A stretch of 57,333 nucleotides of DNA from an uncultured Eubacteriales bacterium (GTDB lineage Bacteria; Bacillota; Clostridia; Peptostreptococcales; Anaerovoracaceae). The notes beneath the pieces were generated by a model. That model saw nothing but the letters and a program-made list of their open reading frames with translations, did no database searches and had not been told where the DNA came from. Positions within the stretch are counted from its first letter, which is position 1, and each line of letters starts with the position of its first letter. The stretch covers positions 1-57,333 of the forward strand of contig CACYYD010000012.1 in assembly GCA_902778585.1 (NCBI GenBank), read 5' to 3'. This document shows, one piece after another, positions 1 to 8,108 of the stretch. The position numbers were made by a program, and so were the translations under genes.

Positions 1-33
1 CTCAGCAGAGATTTTTACGCCCTTCCTTTCCAT
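1..33 (-). CDS. start of a divergent gene, cut by the window edge
   Basis: On the minus strand an ATG at 33 is preceded by GGAGGGAG (42-49) with 8 bases between, a very good ribosome-binding site. Only 11 codons are inside the window (M-E-R-K-G-V-K-I-S-A-E), too few to identify the product. It diverges from the selenium transporter, so it may belong to the same selenium function, but that is only inference from position. Confidence 0.55.
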   Translation of the reverse strand, partial: MERKGVKISAE

Positions 34-143
34 AAGAAAAACTCCCTCCATGATTAACAGTTTTATTTTTTACTGTCTCTCATAGAGGGAGCATATCAGA
101 CCGCCTCATAATTATTATTAAAATATAGGTTATATGGAGGCTA

Positions 144-1241
144 ATGATGGAAAAGAAAAATGATAAACTGTTCATCATCATCGCCGGTCTTATTATCGGC
201 GTGATCGCAGCAGGCCTTGCGTATCTCGGAAACCCGAAGAACATGGGATTCTGCATTGCATGCTTCATCCGTGATACAGCAGGCGGACTCGGTCTGCACA
301 AGGCACCTCCGGTACAGTATATCAGACCGGAGATCATCGGAATCGTTATCGGCGCATTCTGCACAGCATTCGCAAAGAAGGAGTTCAGCTCGAAGGGCGG
401 CTCCGCTCCAATGACAAGATTTGTCCTCGGATTCTTCGCGATGGTAGGATGCCTTATGTTCCTTGGCTGCCCGTTCAGAATGATCCTGAGACTGGCAGGC
501 GGAGACCTGAACGCACTCCTAGGACTCGTAGGATTCGCTATCGGTATCCTCTGCGGAATCTTCTTCCTCAAGAACGGCTACTCACTCAAGAGAACTTACA
601 GCCTGACAGCAGGTGAAGGATACTGGATGCCTATCATCGAGGTAGTACTCTTTGCTCTGCTTCTCATCAAGCCTGCATTCATTCTCTTCTCCGAAGAGGG
701 AGCAGGCCCGGGAGCTATGCACGCAGCAGTATTCGTTTCGCTCGCAGCAGGAATCATCGTCGGAGCTCTTGCACAGAGAACAAGACTGTGCATGGTCGGC
801 GGAATGAGAGACCTGATCCTCTTCAAAGAGACAAGACTTCTCTGGGGATTCTGCTCGATCCTCGTTGCTGCACTGATCACAAACCTGATCCTCGGCGGAT
901 TCAAGCTTGGATTCACTGAGCAGCCTGTAGCACACACAGACGGACTCTGGAACTGCCTCGGAATGCTCCTCGTTGGATTCGCATGCGTACTGCTCGGCGG
1001 ATGCCCGCTCAGACAGCTCGTTATGTCCGGCGAAGGAAACGCTGACAGCGCAGTTACAGTTCTCGGACTCCTGGTAGGAGCTGCTTTCTGCCACAACTTC
1101 GGACTCGCTTCGAGCGGTGAAGGCCCTACACCTGCAGGAAAGATCGCTGTTATCATCGGAATCGTAGTAGTAGCACTCATCGGCGTAGTCAACACTTACG
1201 TCAAGGAGAGCTCCGCTAAGACAGCAGCTGAAGCTGCATAA
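144..1241 (+). CDS. yedE: YedE-type putative selenium transporter (YeeE/YedE family)
   Basis: Integral membrane protein of 365 residues with about ten hydrophobic segments, fitting the YeeE/YedE family, whose selenium-linked members are thought to import selenium compounds. Two family-type cysteine motifs are visible: G-C-P-F-R near residue 110 and G-G-C-P-L-R-Q-L near residue 284, which suggests two homologous halves. The ATG at 144 follows GGAGG at 136-140. It is followed after 18 bases by a TusA-like gene and then a DUF3343 gene, the usual selenium-associated trio, and a probable selenoprotein lies 7 kb downstream. Transport of a selenium species rather than thiosulfate or another sulfur species is inferred from this context. 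Confidence 0.85.
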   Translation: MMEKKNDKLFIIIAGLIIGVIAAGLAYLGNPKNMGFCIACFIRDTAGGLGLHKAPPVQYIRPEIIGIVIGAFCTAFAKKEFSSKGGSAPMTRFVLGFFAMVGCLMFLGCPFRMILRLAGGDLNALLGLVGFAIGILCGIFFLKNGYSLKRTYSLTAGEGYWMPIIEVVLFALLLIKPAFILFSEEGAGPGAMHAAVFVSLAAGIIVGALAQRTRLCMVGGMRDLILFKETRLLWGFCSILVAALITNLILGGFKLGFTEQPVAHTDGLWNCLGMLLVGFACVLLGGCPLRQLVMSGEGNADSAVTVLGLLVGAAFCHNFGLASSGEGPTPAGKIAVIIGIVVVALIGVVNTYVKESSAKTAAEAA

Positions 1242-1259
1242 GCAAAACGGAGGTAAGCT

Positions 1260-1460
1260 ATGGTAGATGCAAGAGGACTGTCCTGCCCGATGCCTGTCAT
1301 CATGACTCAGAAGGCAATGAAGAGCAAGGAGGACTACTATGAAGTAATGGTAGATGCTCCGGCTCCTCTCGAAAACGTCACACGTTTTGCCCAGAGCCAG
1401 GGATACAAGGTAGAGGTAGAGGACAAGGGCGGAGAGTATCTGCTCAAGATCTCCAAATAA
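1260..1460 (+). CDS. TusA-like sulfur/selenium carrier (YedF N-terminal type)
   Basis: Small 66-residue protein of the TusA/SirA fold. The persulfide-carrying Cys sits in the expected C-P-M-P motif (Cys9) just after D-A-R-G-L-S. It has a strong ribosome-binding site (GGAGG, 1250-1254) and lies 18 bases after yedE, so the two are probably co-transcribed. Selenium-linked YedF proteins are usually about 200 residues with a second DsrE-like domain. Here only the TusA half is present and the gene ends cleanly in TAA followed by a terminator, so it is not a recent truncation. Likely role: delivering S or Se as a persulfide or perselenide. Confidence 0.85.
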   Translation: MVDARGLSCPMPVIMTQKAMKSKEDYYEVMVDAPAPLENVTRFAQSQGYKVEVEDKGGEYLLKISK

Positions 1461-1472
1461 AAATCACACAGA

Positions 1473-1499
1473 AAAAGCGGCGGGTTTCCCGCCGCTTTT
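1473..1499 (+). terminator. intrinsic terminator after the yedE operon
   Basis: A perfect 12-base stem (1473-1484 with 1488-1499), GC-rich inside and A/T at the ends, with a three-base TTT loop. It closes the yedE-tusA unit and lies only 16 bases before the next start codon, so the next gene must have its own promoter. Confidence 0.85.
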
Positions 1500-1503
1500 G
1501 TGC

Positions 1504-1515
1504 TATACTCGTCAC
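1504..1515 (+). promoter_or_regulatory. extended -10 promoter directly before DUF3343 gene
   Basis: TGC-TATACT (extended -10, hexamer 1504-1509) is followed by six bases and then the ATG at 1516. The predicted transcript start falls on the start codon, and no Shine-Dalgarno sequence is present. No clear -35 is seen because the terminator occupies that place. Confidence 0.55.
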
Positions 1516-1764
1516 ATGAATACTTACATAGCAACTTTTTTTATGCATTTCGGATCAATAAGATTTGAGCGCCTCTGCAAGTCGAAGGGCCTGCAGGCAA
1601 GGACGATGCCTGTCCCGAGGAGTCTCAGCAGCAGCTGCGGCACCTGCGTGAAGTACACGGCGCCGGAGCCTCTTTATGATCCCGATCACGATGAGATGGA
1701 GCAGATGGTCATATGCAATGACGACGGCTCCTATACTCAGATCTACAAGGCAGAAGGCCTTTAG
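1516..1764 (+). CDS. DUF3343 putative Se/S carrier-like protein
   Basis: 82-residue protein starting M-N-T-Y-I-A-T-F-F, the typical opening of DUF3343 (Se/S carrier-like) proteins, with the conserved F-E-R-L-C and P-V-P-R-S-L-S-S-S-C-G-T-C region carrying the family cysteines. These small proteins usually sit beside yedE/yedF in selenium-using bacteria, as here. An upstream in-frame ATG at 1498 lies inside the terminator and is rejected. The gene has no ribosome-binding site and its -10 box ends six bases before the ATG, so the mRNA may be leaderless. Its end overlaps the convergent M16 peptidase gene by 4 bases. Confidence 0.8.
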   Translation: MNTYIATFFMHFGSIRFERLCKSKGLQARTMPVPRSLSSSCGTCVKYTAPEPLYDPDHDEMEQMVICNDDGSYTQIYKAEGL

Positions 1765-4661
1765 ATAGGGAAAATCTCTATATCCGGGCAGGTCTCGAGG
1801 GCGGACTTAGGTCCTACCACGCAGACCGTGCTCTTTTCAGTCATATCCGCAAGAGCGTCATGCAGGCCGGCAAGATCGCCGGCTTTTGTATTGAGCATTT
1901 CGCGGCGTATGGCTGCTCTGTCTTCATCGCTGTAGCCCGACATATAGAAGTCGTCTCCCGCACGTCCCTTTGCGGCAGGCGAGAGCAGCGGCTCCGTCTG
2001 TGCGACCGTGGATATGATGAAACCGTCTATGCCGGCATCATCCGAAGCAGCGAATGCATCCAGGAATTCAGGTATCGTCTTATATACGTCGAGCGAGCGT
2101 GCCGGACTCGGATCTCTGTATGTGTAGCATATGAGGTTTCCGGTGCGCGATGCAGCCATTGAAGCTCCGTATGATCCACCCTGTACTCTTATGGCATTCC
2201 AGAGGTGGGCCAGCGAGATTATGTTGGCTCCGACCGACATGGCGCCGCTCATCCTGCGGCCGTCAGAGGCCATATCGTATGCTGTGACTGCAAATGAGAC
2301 TGCAGCAGGGACTTCGATGCCCATGCGGCGCGGCAGTGACGATTTGTATGCTTTCTTTTCAGGCATCTTCTCTCCGTCCGGAAGAAGTTCTGCCAGACGG
2401 GAGATGTCGGCGTACTCGCTTGCCGTCTCGCTCATCATCACATTCTGCCTTGTGACGCTCTTTGCGATGACATCCTTTGCGAATGAAGCGAATGCCATTA
2501 TCCCTTCATCGGAGGCGGCGCTCATGCCGTGCATGTACTGCAGCCAGGTGTAGCCGTTGACTGCCTCGGCGGCAGCGTCCCTTGCGGACCAGCCCGATCT
2601 TGCCGCGTAGAGCGCGAGCCTGTGGCCCTGCGATATGGCCGACCTCTTCGAATCCTCGTCTATCTGTTTCAGAAGCTCACGCATCTGAGTGACATCGTCG
2701 AATCTGGTGCGTGTGAGGATCTCAATAATAAGATCTTCCGCGTAAGGAAGCTTTTCTTCGAGCACGGATGCCCTTGCCCTTATGCAAGGTGTGCATTCCG
2801 CGTTGTCTCCGTCCTTTGCCAGTATGTCCAGACCGAAGCTTATTGAACCGACGTGCATGCGGATCTCATTCTGGAGCGCGAGCACGCTGTAGTTCTCGGT
2901 CGGAAGATCCTTATAGAATTCCGTTATCAGAGCAGCTGCCGGGAGGTCTTCCAGGCTGAGCTGTGTGACAGGGAAGTAAGCGTTTATATATACGATGCCG
3001 TTCGAAGGTATCGGATGGAAGAGCAGCCTGACACCGCCGGCTTCCTTCTCTTCGGTAGGTATCAGCATCGGCTCCGGACTGATGTCCTTCGGGTCTAACT
3101 GAGGGATAGTCGCAAGAGCTTCAGGGCTGTCATCAGTCTGCTGCCACTCGGTCAGATCTCTGTTGAGATCATCGAGGGCCTGCAGCTCATCATCGCTCAT
3201 GGCATCCATCTCTGCCTTCACGCGCGCTGCCTCGGCGGCTTCTGCCTTTGCGGCGCATTCGGAGTCAGGCACAAGGATGAGCCGTGAGAGTGAAGAAGTG
3301 TCAGCAAGGTATCTGAGCGCAAGATCTTCCATTTCACCATTATCGGCCATGGCGCGCAGATTTGCGACCGCACTGTCGGTGAGGAGGTGAAGTGCTGGAT
3401 CTCCGTCATAGAGCCAGCCCGCGAATGCGGCGTTGGCCCTGTAAAGAGCCTGAGGCTCCGGATACTGTCTGAATCTGAAGTCCATCTGGTTTATGGATGC
3501 TTCGAGGTCTTTCTTCGCGAAACCTTCGCCGGCAAGCTTTGCGACAGTTTCTTCGACTATGGCGAGCAGCCTGTCTGCAGCCTCGGCCAGATAAGCCCTG
3601 TCTGCTTTTTCGCCGTTCTCCTTGCTTATACCGCGGAAGATCATCATGAGGTACGGCTGATAGATGCCGTCCGAAACATAGATCTCCATGTCTTCGGCGA
3701 TGCCCGATGAGAGCACGGCACGCTTCAGAGGGGACTCGTTCGAGTCCGCGATCTGCTCGAGTATGATGCTGAGCGCAAACATCTCGTCGCGGTCCGCCCA
3801 TGAGCCGATTATCTTTCCGAAGCAGATGAGAGGCTTGTCGTCCTCGCTTCCTGCCGGGACTTCGATAGTGCTTTCGCTTACGACAGGGACCTGGTCCTCG
3901 AATACAGGGATGTTCTCAAGGCGGTCAAAGCCTTCGAGATAGCCTTCGATCATCGAAAGCGTCTTATCCAGAGGGATATCGCCGTCGAGGTAGAAGTATG
4001 AATTCGACGGATGATAGAACCTCTTGTATCTCTCTATGAACGATTTGTAGGTGAGATCCGGGATCGCGTCAGGATCACCGCCCGAGTTGTAGCCGTAGCA
4101 TGTATCCGGGAAGAGCAGTTTGCCCATGGTGCGCTCGGCTACCTCGTCAACATTTGACATGGCCCCCTTCATCTCGTTGAATACGACACCCTTGTATGCG
4201 GGCTCATCGCCGGCCGTGTCTATGTGGCGGCCCTCCTGATAGAAAATATTCGGGTTTGTCACGATGTTTGGCCTGAATACCGCATCCAGATAGACTTCCA
4301 TGAGGTTGAGATAGTCCTGCTCCTCGCGGCTCGATACAGGGTAAAGAGTCTTGTCGGAGTAGGTCATCGCGTTCAGGAAGGTGTTCATCGAGGTCTTGAG
4401 GAGCTCGACGAAAGGCTCCTTGACCGGGAACTTTTCAGATCCGCAGAGGACCGAGTGCTCGAGGATGTGGAACACGCCGGTGTTGTCTTCCGGAAGGGTC
4501 CTGAAACCGACGGAGAAGAGCTTGTTCTCATCGCCGTTGTCGGCCCATACAAGTCTTGCGCCAGTGACGTCATGTTCCATCTCGACGAGTCTGCCGCCGA
4601 TCTCTCTTATTTCTCTTATGTTCGTTACGGTAAAACCGTGCATCTTGTCATTGATCTTCAT
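1761..4661 (-). CDS. M16C family zinc peptidase (PreP/Cym1-like)
   Basis: 966-residue single-chain inverzincin. The zinc motif H-I-L-E-H is at residues 65-69 in the N-terminal catalytic domain, followed by the family stretch containing S-M-N-T-F-L-N-A-M-T-Y-S-D-K-T. The length fits the M16C subfamily (presequence-protease type), which folds into two halves around a chamber and degrades short unfolded peptides. There is no signal peptide, so it probably acts in the cytoplasm as an oligopeptidase. It is monocistronic on the minus strand. GGAG precedes the ATG by about nine bases. Confidence 0.93.
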   Translation of the reverse strand: MKINDKMHGFTVTNIREIREIGGRLVEMEHDVTGARLVWADNGDENKLFSVGFRTLPEDNTGVFHILEHSVLCGSEKFPVKEPFVELLKTSMNTFLNAMTYSDKTLYPVSSREEQDYLNLMEVYLDAVFRPNIVTNPNIFYQEGRHIDTAGDEPAYKGVVFNEMKGAMSNVDEVAERTMGKLLFPDTCYGYNSGGDPDAIPDLTYKSFIERYKRFYHPSNSYFYLDGDIPLDKTLSMIEGYLEGFDRLENIPVFEDQVPVVSESTIEVPAGSEDDKPLICFGKIIGSWADRDEMFALSIILEQIADSNESPLKRAVLSSGIAEDMEIYVSDGIYQPYLMMIFRGISKENGEKADRAYLAEAADRLLAIVEETVAKLAGEGFAKKDLEASINQMDFRFRQYPEPQALYRANAAFAGWLYDGDPALHLLTDSAVANLRAMADNGEMEDLALRYLADTSSLSRLILVPDSECAAKAEAAEAARVKAEMDAMSDDELQALDDLNRDLTEWQQTDDSPEALATIPQLDPKDISPEPMLIPTEEKEAGGVRLLFHPIPSNGIVYINAYFPVTQLSLEDLPAAALITEFYKDLPTENYSVLALQNEIRMHVGSISFGLDILAKDGDNAECTPCIRARASVLEEKLPYAEDLIIEILTRTRFDDVTQMRELLKQIDEDSKRSAISQGHRLALYAARSGWSARDAAAEAVNGYTWLQYMHGMSAASDEGIMAFASFAKDVIAKSVTRQNVMMSETASEYADISRLAELLPDGEKMPEKKAYKSSLPRRMGIEVPAAVSFAVTAYDMASDGRRMSGAMSVGANIISLAHLWNAIRVQGGSYGASMAASRTGNLICYTYRDPSPARSLDVYKTIPEFLDAFAASDDAGIDGFIISTVAQTEPLLSPAAKGRAGDDFYMSGYSDEDRAAIRREMLNTKAGDLAGLHDALADMTEKSTVCVVGPKSALETCPDIEIFPI

Positions 4662-4740
4662 AGAAATACACTCCGCTTAAAAAGGTTGAATTCCAAGGGA
4701 AATGATACAATAATCCCGTAAATAATGAAAGACCGATATG

Positions 4741-4769
4741 TTGGCTGAACATAATCAGATGTGTATAAT
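4741..4769 (+). promoter_or_regulatory. promoter of lipoprotein operon
   Basis: TTGGCT (4741-4746), a 17-base spacer, then TATAAT (4764-4769). Transcription would start near 4776, about 30 bases before the lipoprotein ATG. Confidence 0.7.
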
Positions 4770-4807
4770 AAATCTGTATATGCTTCGTACGGAAAAAGGG
4801 GAAAACT

Positions 4808-5650
4808 ATGAAGAAACGGGTTCTGACCATCACTGCTGCGGCCTTGTTCGCTCTGATGATGCTGCTGGCAGGCTGCGGAGAAAAAAGCGCTGAAAATACA
4901 GGCAGCGATACTTTCGCACCGGATCTGGCAGGGACTGAGTGGACCGTGTATATGCTAAGGGCAGACGGCAGCTATATCGCATCAACGGAATATGTTTTTT
5001 CAGAGGACAGAGTGAAATTCCTTGGGCTGGAAAATGAATATGATCTTTACACAGGCGATGAAGCATATAAAGAGGCCATGATAACCGAGGAAGATGCAAA
5101 GGCAATGTACACTGAGGAACCTTTCGGCGGTGATGAAAAGGGCGGCTTTATTACGATCATAATGCCGTATGAAAACGGAGGTAAAGACGGGCTCTACGGC
5201 TGGATGAACAAGTCCATGGACAAGATGGAACTCACTGATCCTTATGACGGAGCCAGACTGTTCTTCTTCAATAAGGATTCAGAAGCTGCCGCAGACTATG
5301 AAAAAGAGGTGGAACCTCATTTTGAGTCGTTCATGAAATACTACTATGAGGATAAAGGATATGAAGTCTCATATGCTGACAGGGTACTCGTTTTGACCGA
5401 CCCTCTGGATGACAGTGAAGATGTGACAGAGGAGGCTGTGAAAAGCGATCAGGTCATAGATACGATAGAAAACGGCTTTGATCAGTTTGAAACAGAAGGC
5501 GTCAGACTGGCGGGCGAGCTTGAAAAAATGCTGTATCTGGAGGGGATCAGCGTGAAGCTGGACTGCACATTCAAGGGCGAGACCATAGGCAGCGCGGTAT
5601 ACGATAAATCAGGAGAATTAAAGGATAAGAGATTCCTGTACGGGAGGTAA
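4808..5650 (+). CDS. predicted lipoprotein of unknown function
   Basis: 280 residues with a clear lipoprotein signal: positive N-terminus (M-K-K-R), a hydrophobic stretch and the lipobox L-L-A-G-C with the lipidated Cys at residue 23. The mature part is acidic, without a family that I recognise. It has its own promoter and the site GGGG six bases before the ATG. It ends 3 bases before the HerA-like ATPase gene, so the two are probably one operon, but no functional link is evident. Confidence 0.8.
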   Translation: MKKRVLTITAAALFALMMLLAGCGEKSAENTGSDTFAPDLAGTEWTVYMLRADGSYIASTEYVFSEDRVKFLGLENEYDLYTGDEAYKEAMITEEDAKAMYTEEPFGGDEKGGFITIIMPYENGGKDGLYGWMNKSMDKMELTDPYDGARLFFFNKDSEAAADYEKEVEPHFESFMKYYYEDKGYEVSYADRVLVLTDPLDDSEDVTEEAVKSDQVIDTIENGFDQFETEGVRLAGELEKMLYLEGISVKLDCTFKGETIGSAVYDKSGELKDKRFLYGR

Positions 5651-5653
5651 GAG

Positions 5654-7375
5654 ATGACAGACAACGGTTTGATATTTTTTGCCCGCAAAGGTGACGGGAC
5701 AACACTGGGCAATAAGATATGCATGCGCCCCGACAAGGCAAACAGACACGGCTTCATCTGCGGTGCTACGGGTACGGGAAAGTCCGTGACACTCAAGGTG
5801 CTCGCTGAGAGCTTCTCTGAGATCGGAGTGCCGGTATTCATGTCGGACGTAAAGGGCGACATGGCAGGTATCGCCGTTCCGGGAGATGATAATGAAAAGA
5901 TGCAGGCAAGGCTCGACCGCTTTGAGATAAGGGGTGAGTTCGAATACAGGGGCTTCCCAGTGTCGGTATTTGACATCTACGCTCAGAAGGGCACGCCGCT
6001 ACGCACGACGGTATCCGAGATGGGACCGGTCCTCTTCAGCCAGGTGCTCGATCTCAATGATACCCAGACCGAGCTCATGCAGGTGATCTTCAAGATCGCG
6101 GACGATCTGGGACTTATCCTTATCGATACAAAAGACATGAAGGCGACTCTGCAGTACTGCGCCGATCACTCCGATGAGTTCAAGATGGACTACGGCCTGA
6201 TCCCTCAGCAGAGCGCGTCGGCCATCATCAGGGCGATAGTAGCTCTGGAATCCGAGGGAGCGGACCGCTTCTTCGGGGAACCGGCGATAGACATAAGGGA
6301 CTTCTTCCTGACAGCACCGGACGGAAGGGGAATAATCAACATACTCGATGCCGAGACTCTGATAAACAAGCCGAGGCTGTATTCGGCATTCATGCTCTAC
6401 CTGCTGTCAGAACTTTTCGAAGTGCTGCCTGAGGTAGGCGATCCTGAGAAGCCTAAGATGGTCTTCTTCTTCGACGAAGCCCATCTCCTGTTCAAGAACG
6501 CTTCGAAGAGCCTGCTTGAGAAGATAGAGCAGGTCGTGAAGCTGATAAGATCCAAGGGCGTGTCCATCTTCTTCGTGACACAGAGCCCGGGAGACATTCC
6601 GGGATCGGTAATGTCGCAGCTAGGCAACAAGATAGAGCACGGACTGCACGCGTATACGCCCGCAGAACAGAAGGCACTCAACGCAGCGGCAGAAGCTTTC
6701 AGGGAGAACCCTGAATTCGATACAAAAGAGCTGATGCAGAACCTCGGTACGGGCGAGGCTGTAGTGTCGATGCTCGATGAGAAGGGCGCTCCTTCGGTAG
6801 CGGAATACGCATTCGTGCTTCCGCCTGAGAGCCGCATGGGCGCGCTCAGCGATGAAGAAAGAAAAACAGCGGTAGACAATTCGCCGCTCAACAGCAAATA
6901 TCTTGAAATGGTAGACAATGTGTCTGCGTACGAGGTCATAACCGGCAGGGTACCGGGAACAGGGGCCGCGGCGTCAGGCACGGTGACCGGGCCTGACGGT
7001 CAGGTATACGGCAATACTTCGGGTATACCTGACGCTGCGCCGCAGGCGCAGGCCGCGGCCGACGGCGGCATCACTGTCGACATCGATACCGGCGTCGAAG
7101 CTGCTCCTGCAGAACCTGCAGCGCCTAAGCGTAAGGTCCAGACAAAAGCAGAACAGGAAGAAGGCGGCTCTGTGCTGGGAGACCTGGCAGACAATTATCT
7201 CGGAAAATCCGGGACAAGACAGGTCATAAGATCTACCGGCAGCACGATCGGAAGAGAGATAGGAAAAACCATCGGCGAAGCCGTACTGGGCAAGAAGGGA
7301 AGGACTATAGGAGGAAACATAGGCTCGGCGATAGGCCGTAACCTTCTGGGCACGCTGACAGGCAAAAGAAAATAA
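5654..7375 (+). CDS. HerA-like ATPase / DUF853 family
   Basis: 573-residue P-loop ATPase of the HerA/FtsK-like superfamily (DUF853). Walker A G-A-T-G-T-G-K-S is at residues 37-44 after G-F-I-C. The Walker B region M-V-F-F-F-D-E-A-H-L-L-F is near residue 275, and a T-Q-S-P sensor follows. Family members are hexameric DNA-translocase-like motors of unclear role. After the ATPase core comes an Ala/Pro/Gly-rich linker (about 435-500) and a C-terminal tail with repeated G-x-x-x-G (G-R-E-I-G-K-T-I-G, G-G-N-I-G-S-A-I-G), a glycine-zipper pattern also seen in membrane- or self-associating proteins. No nuclease partner (NurA) is next to it. Confidence 0.88.
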   Translation: MTDNGLIFFARKGDGTTLGNKICMRPDKANRHGFICGATGTGKSVTLKVLAESFSEIGVPVFMSDVKGDMAGIAVPGDDNEKMQARLDRFEIRGEFEYRGFPVSVFDIYAQKGTPLRTTVSEMGPVLFSQVLDLNDTQTELMQVIFKIADDLGLILIDTKDMKATLQYCADHSDEFKMDYGLIPQQSASAIIRAIVALESEGADRFFGEPAIDIRDFFLTAPDGRGIINILDAETLINKPRLYSAFMLYLLSELFEVLPEVGDPEKPKMVFFFDEAHLLFKNASKSLLEKIEQVVKLIRSKGVSIFFVTQSPGDIPGSVMSQLGNKIEHGLHAYTPAEQKALNAAAEAFRENPEFDTKELMQNLGTGEAVVSMLDEKGAPSVAEYAFVLPPESRMGALSDEERKTAVDNSPLNSKYLEMVDNVSAYEVITGRVPGTGAAASGTVTGPDGQVYGNTSGIPDAAPQAQAAADGGITVDIDTGVEAAPAEPAAPKRKVQTKAEQEEGGSVLGDLADNYLGKSGTRQVIRSTGSTIGREIGKTIGEAVLGKKGRTIGGNIGSAIGRNLLGTLTGKRK

Positions 7376-7435
7376 TTAAATATGGTATGCCGACCTGCAT
7401 GCAGGCCATTCACATAGAAGAAAGGGGACAATTTT

Positions 7436-7546
7436 ATGTCGGAAAAAGAAGTCGTTAAAACCAAAGGGCTTTAGGAGATGACCTCCGAGAATATAGTTCT
7501 GAAGAAGGATCCGGACGGCAAAAAAGTAGAGCCTCTCTGGGACTGA
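7436..7546 (+). pseudogene. short reading frame interrupted by an amber codon
   Basis: An ATG at 7436 with AAAGGGG eight bases upstream opens a frame of 12 codons, meets TAG at 7472-7474, and continues in the same frame to TGA at 7544-7546, with an ATG two codons after the TAG. The second part reads M-T-S-E-N-I-V-L-K-K-D-P-D-G-K-K. No family is recognised. It could be a decayed small gene, two tiny peptides, or chance. TAG is a normal stop for neighbouring genes (for example at 1762-1764), so amber decoding is unlikely. Confidence 0.3.
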
Positions 7547-7569
7547 TAAATAACGGATAGAAACTGCGC

Positions 7570-7601
7570 CGTCCATACAATGGGCGGCACATGTCGTTTT
7601 T
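7570..7601 (+). terminator. possible weak terminator or leader hairpin
   Basis: CCGTCCA and TGGGCGG (7570-7588) can form a seven-pair stem with one G-T pair around a short loop. A run of five T lies some bases downstream, just before the YbaK-type gene. The hairpin is too far from the T-run for a textbook terminator, so this is a weak call. Confidence 0.3.
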
Positions 7602-7619
7602 GAGGCGGAGGTGAGAACA

Positions 7620-8108
7620 ATGACACTGACTAAGGAAGACATCATCGCGATACTTGAAGAGAAAAAGATTAAATATGAGATAGCAGAGCACAAGCCTGTC
7701 TATACAATTGATGAGATGCTTGAATGCGGACTGCCGCATCCGGAGCAGATCGCCAAGAACCTCTTTGTGCGCGATGACAAGAAGCGCAAATACTATCTTA
7801 TCACCTGTCTTGAGGACAAAAAGATCAATCTGAAGGACTTCCGCAAGGAACACGATACGCGTCCGCTCACATTCGCTTCGGAGGACGACCTCATGGCAAA
7901 GATGGGCCTCATCAGAGGCGCCGTCACACCGCTCGGCATTCTCGCTAACGAGGACAAGGATGTCGTGGTATTTATCGATAAGGACTTTGAGCACAAGCTG
8001 ATGGGCATACATCCGTGTGACAATACCGCGACTGTATACATAAACACGCGCGACGTGGCAAAGCTCATAAAGGACCACGGAAACGAACTCCACTTTGTAA
8101 AGCTGTGA
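7620..8108 (+). CDS. YbaK/EbsC (ProX-type) aminoacyl-tRNA deacylase
   Basis: 162-residue single-domain protein of the YbaK/ProRS-INS superfamily, which hydrolyses mischarged tRNA (typically Ala- or Cys-tRNAPro) in trans. Family landmarks are the N-terminal helix, Y-E-I-A-E-H-K-P-V-Y-T, the lysine-rich K-N-L-F-V-R-D block, G-L-I-R-G-A-V-T-P-L-G and the late H-P-C-D-N-T-A-T segment, as in PrdX/ProX. The ATG at 7620 is chosen because GGAGGTGA (7607-7614) precedes it by five bases; an in-frame GTG at 7611 lies inside that site. Its stop codon overlaps the GTG start of a probable selenoprotein, so the two are translationally coupled. Confidence 0.85.
   Translation: MTLTKEDIIAILEEKKIKYEIAEHKPVYTIDEMLECGLPHPEQIAKNLFVRDDKKRKYYLITCLEDKKINLKDFRKEHDTRPLTFASEDDLMAKMGLIRGAVTPLGILANEDKDVVVFIDKDFEHKLMGIHPCDNTATVYINTRDVAKLIKDHGNELHFVKL

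Noticed and set aside
582..1195. Long minus-strand open frames inside yedE
   Set aside because: They are antisense shadows with no ribosome-binding site, repetitive composition and a clear membrane-protein gene on the plus strand.
7472..7474. TAG read as pyrrolysine
   Set aside because: TAG is used as an ordinary stop by neighbouring genes, and the frame is too short to show a protein family.
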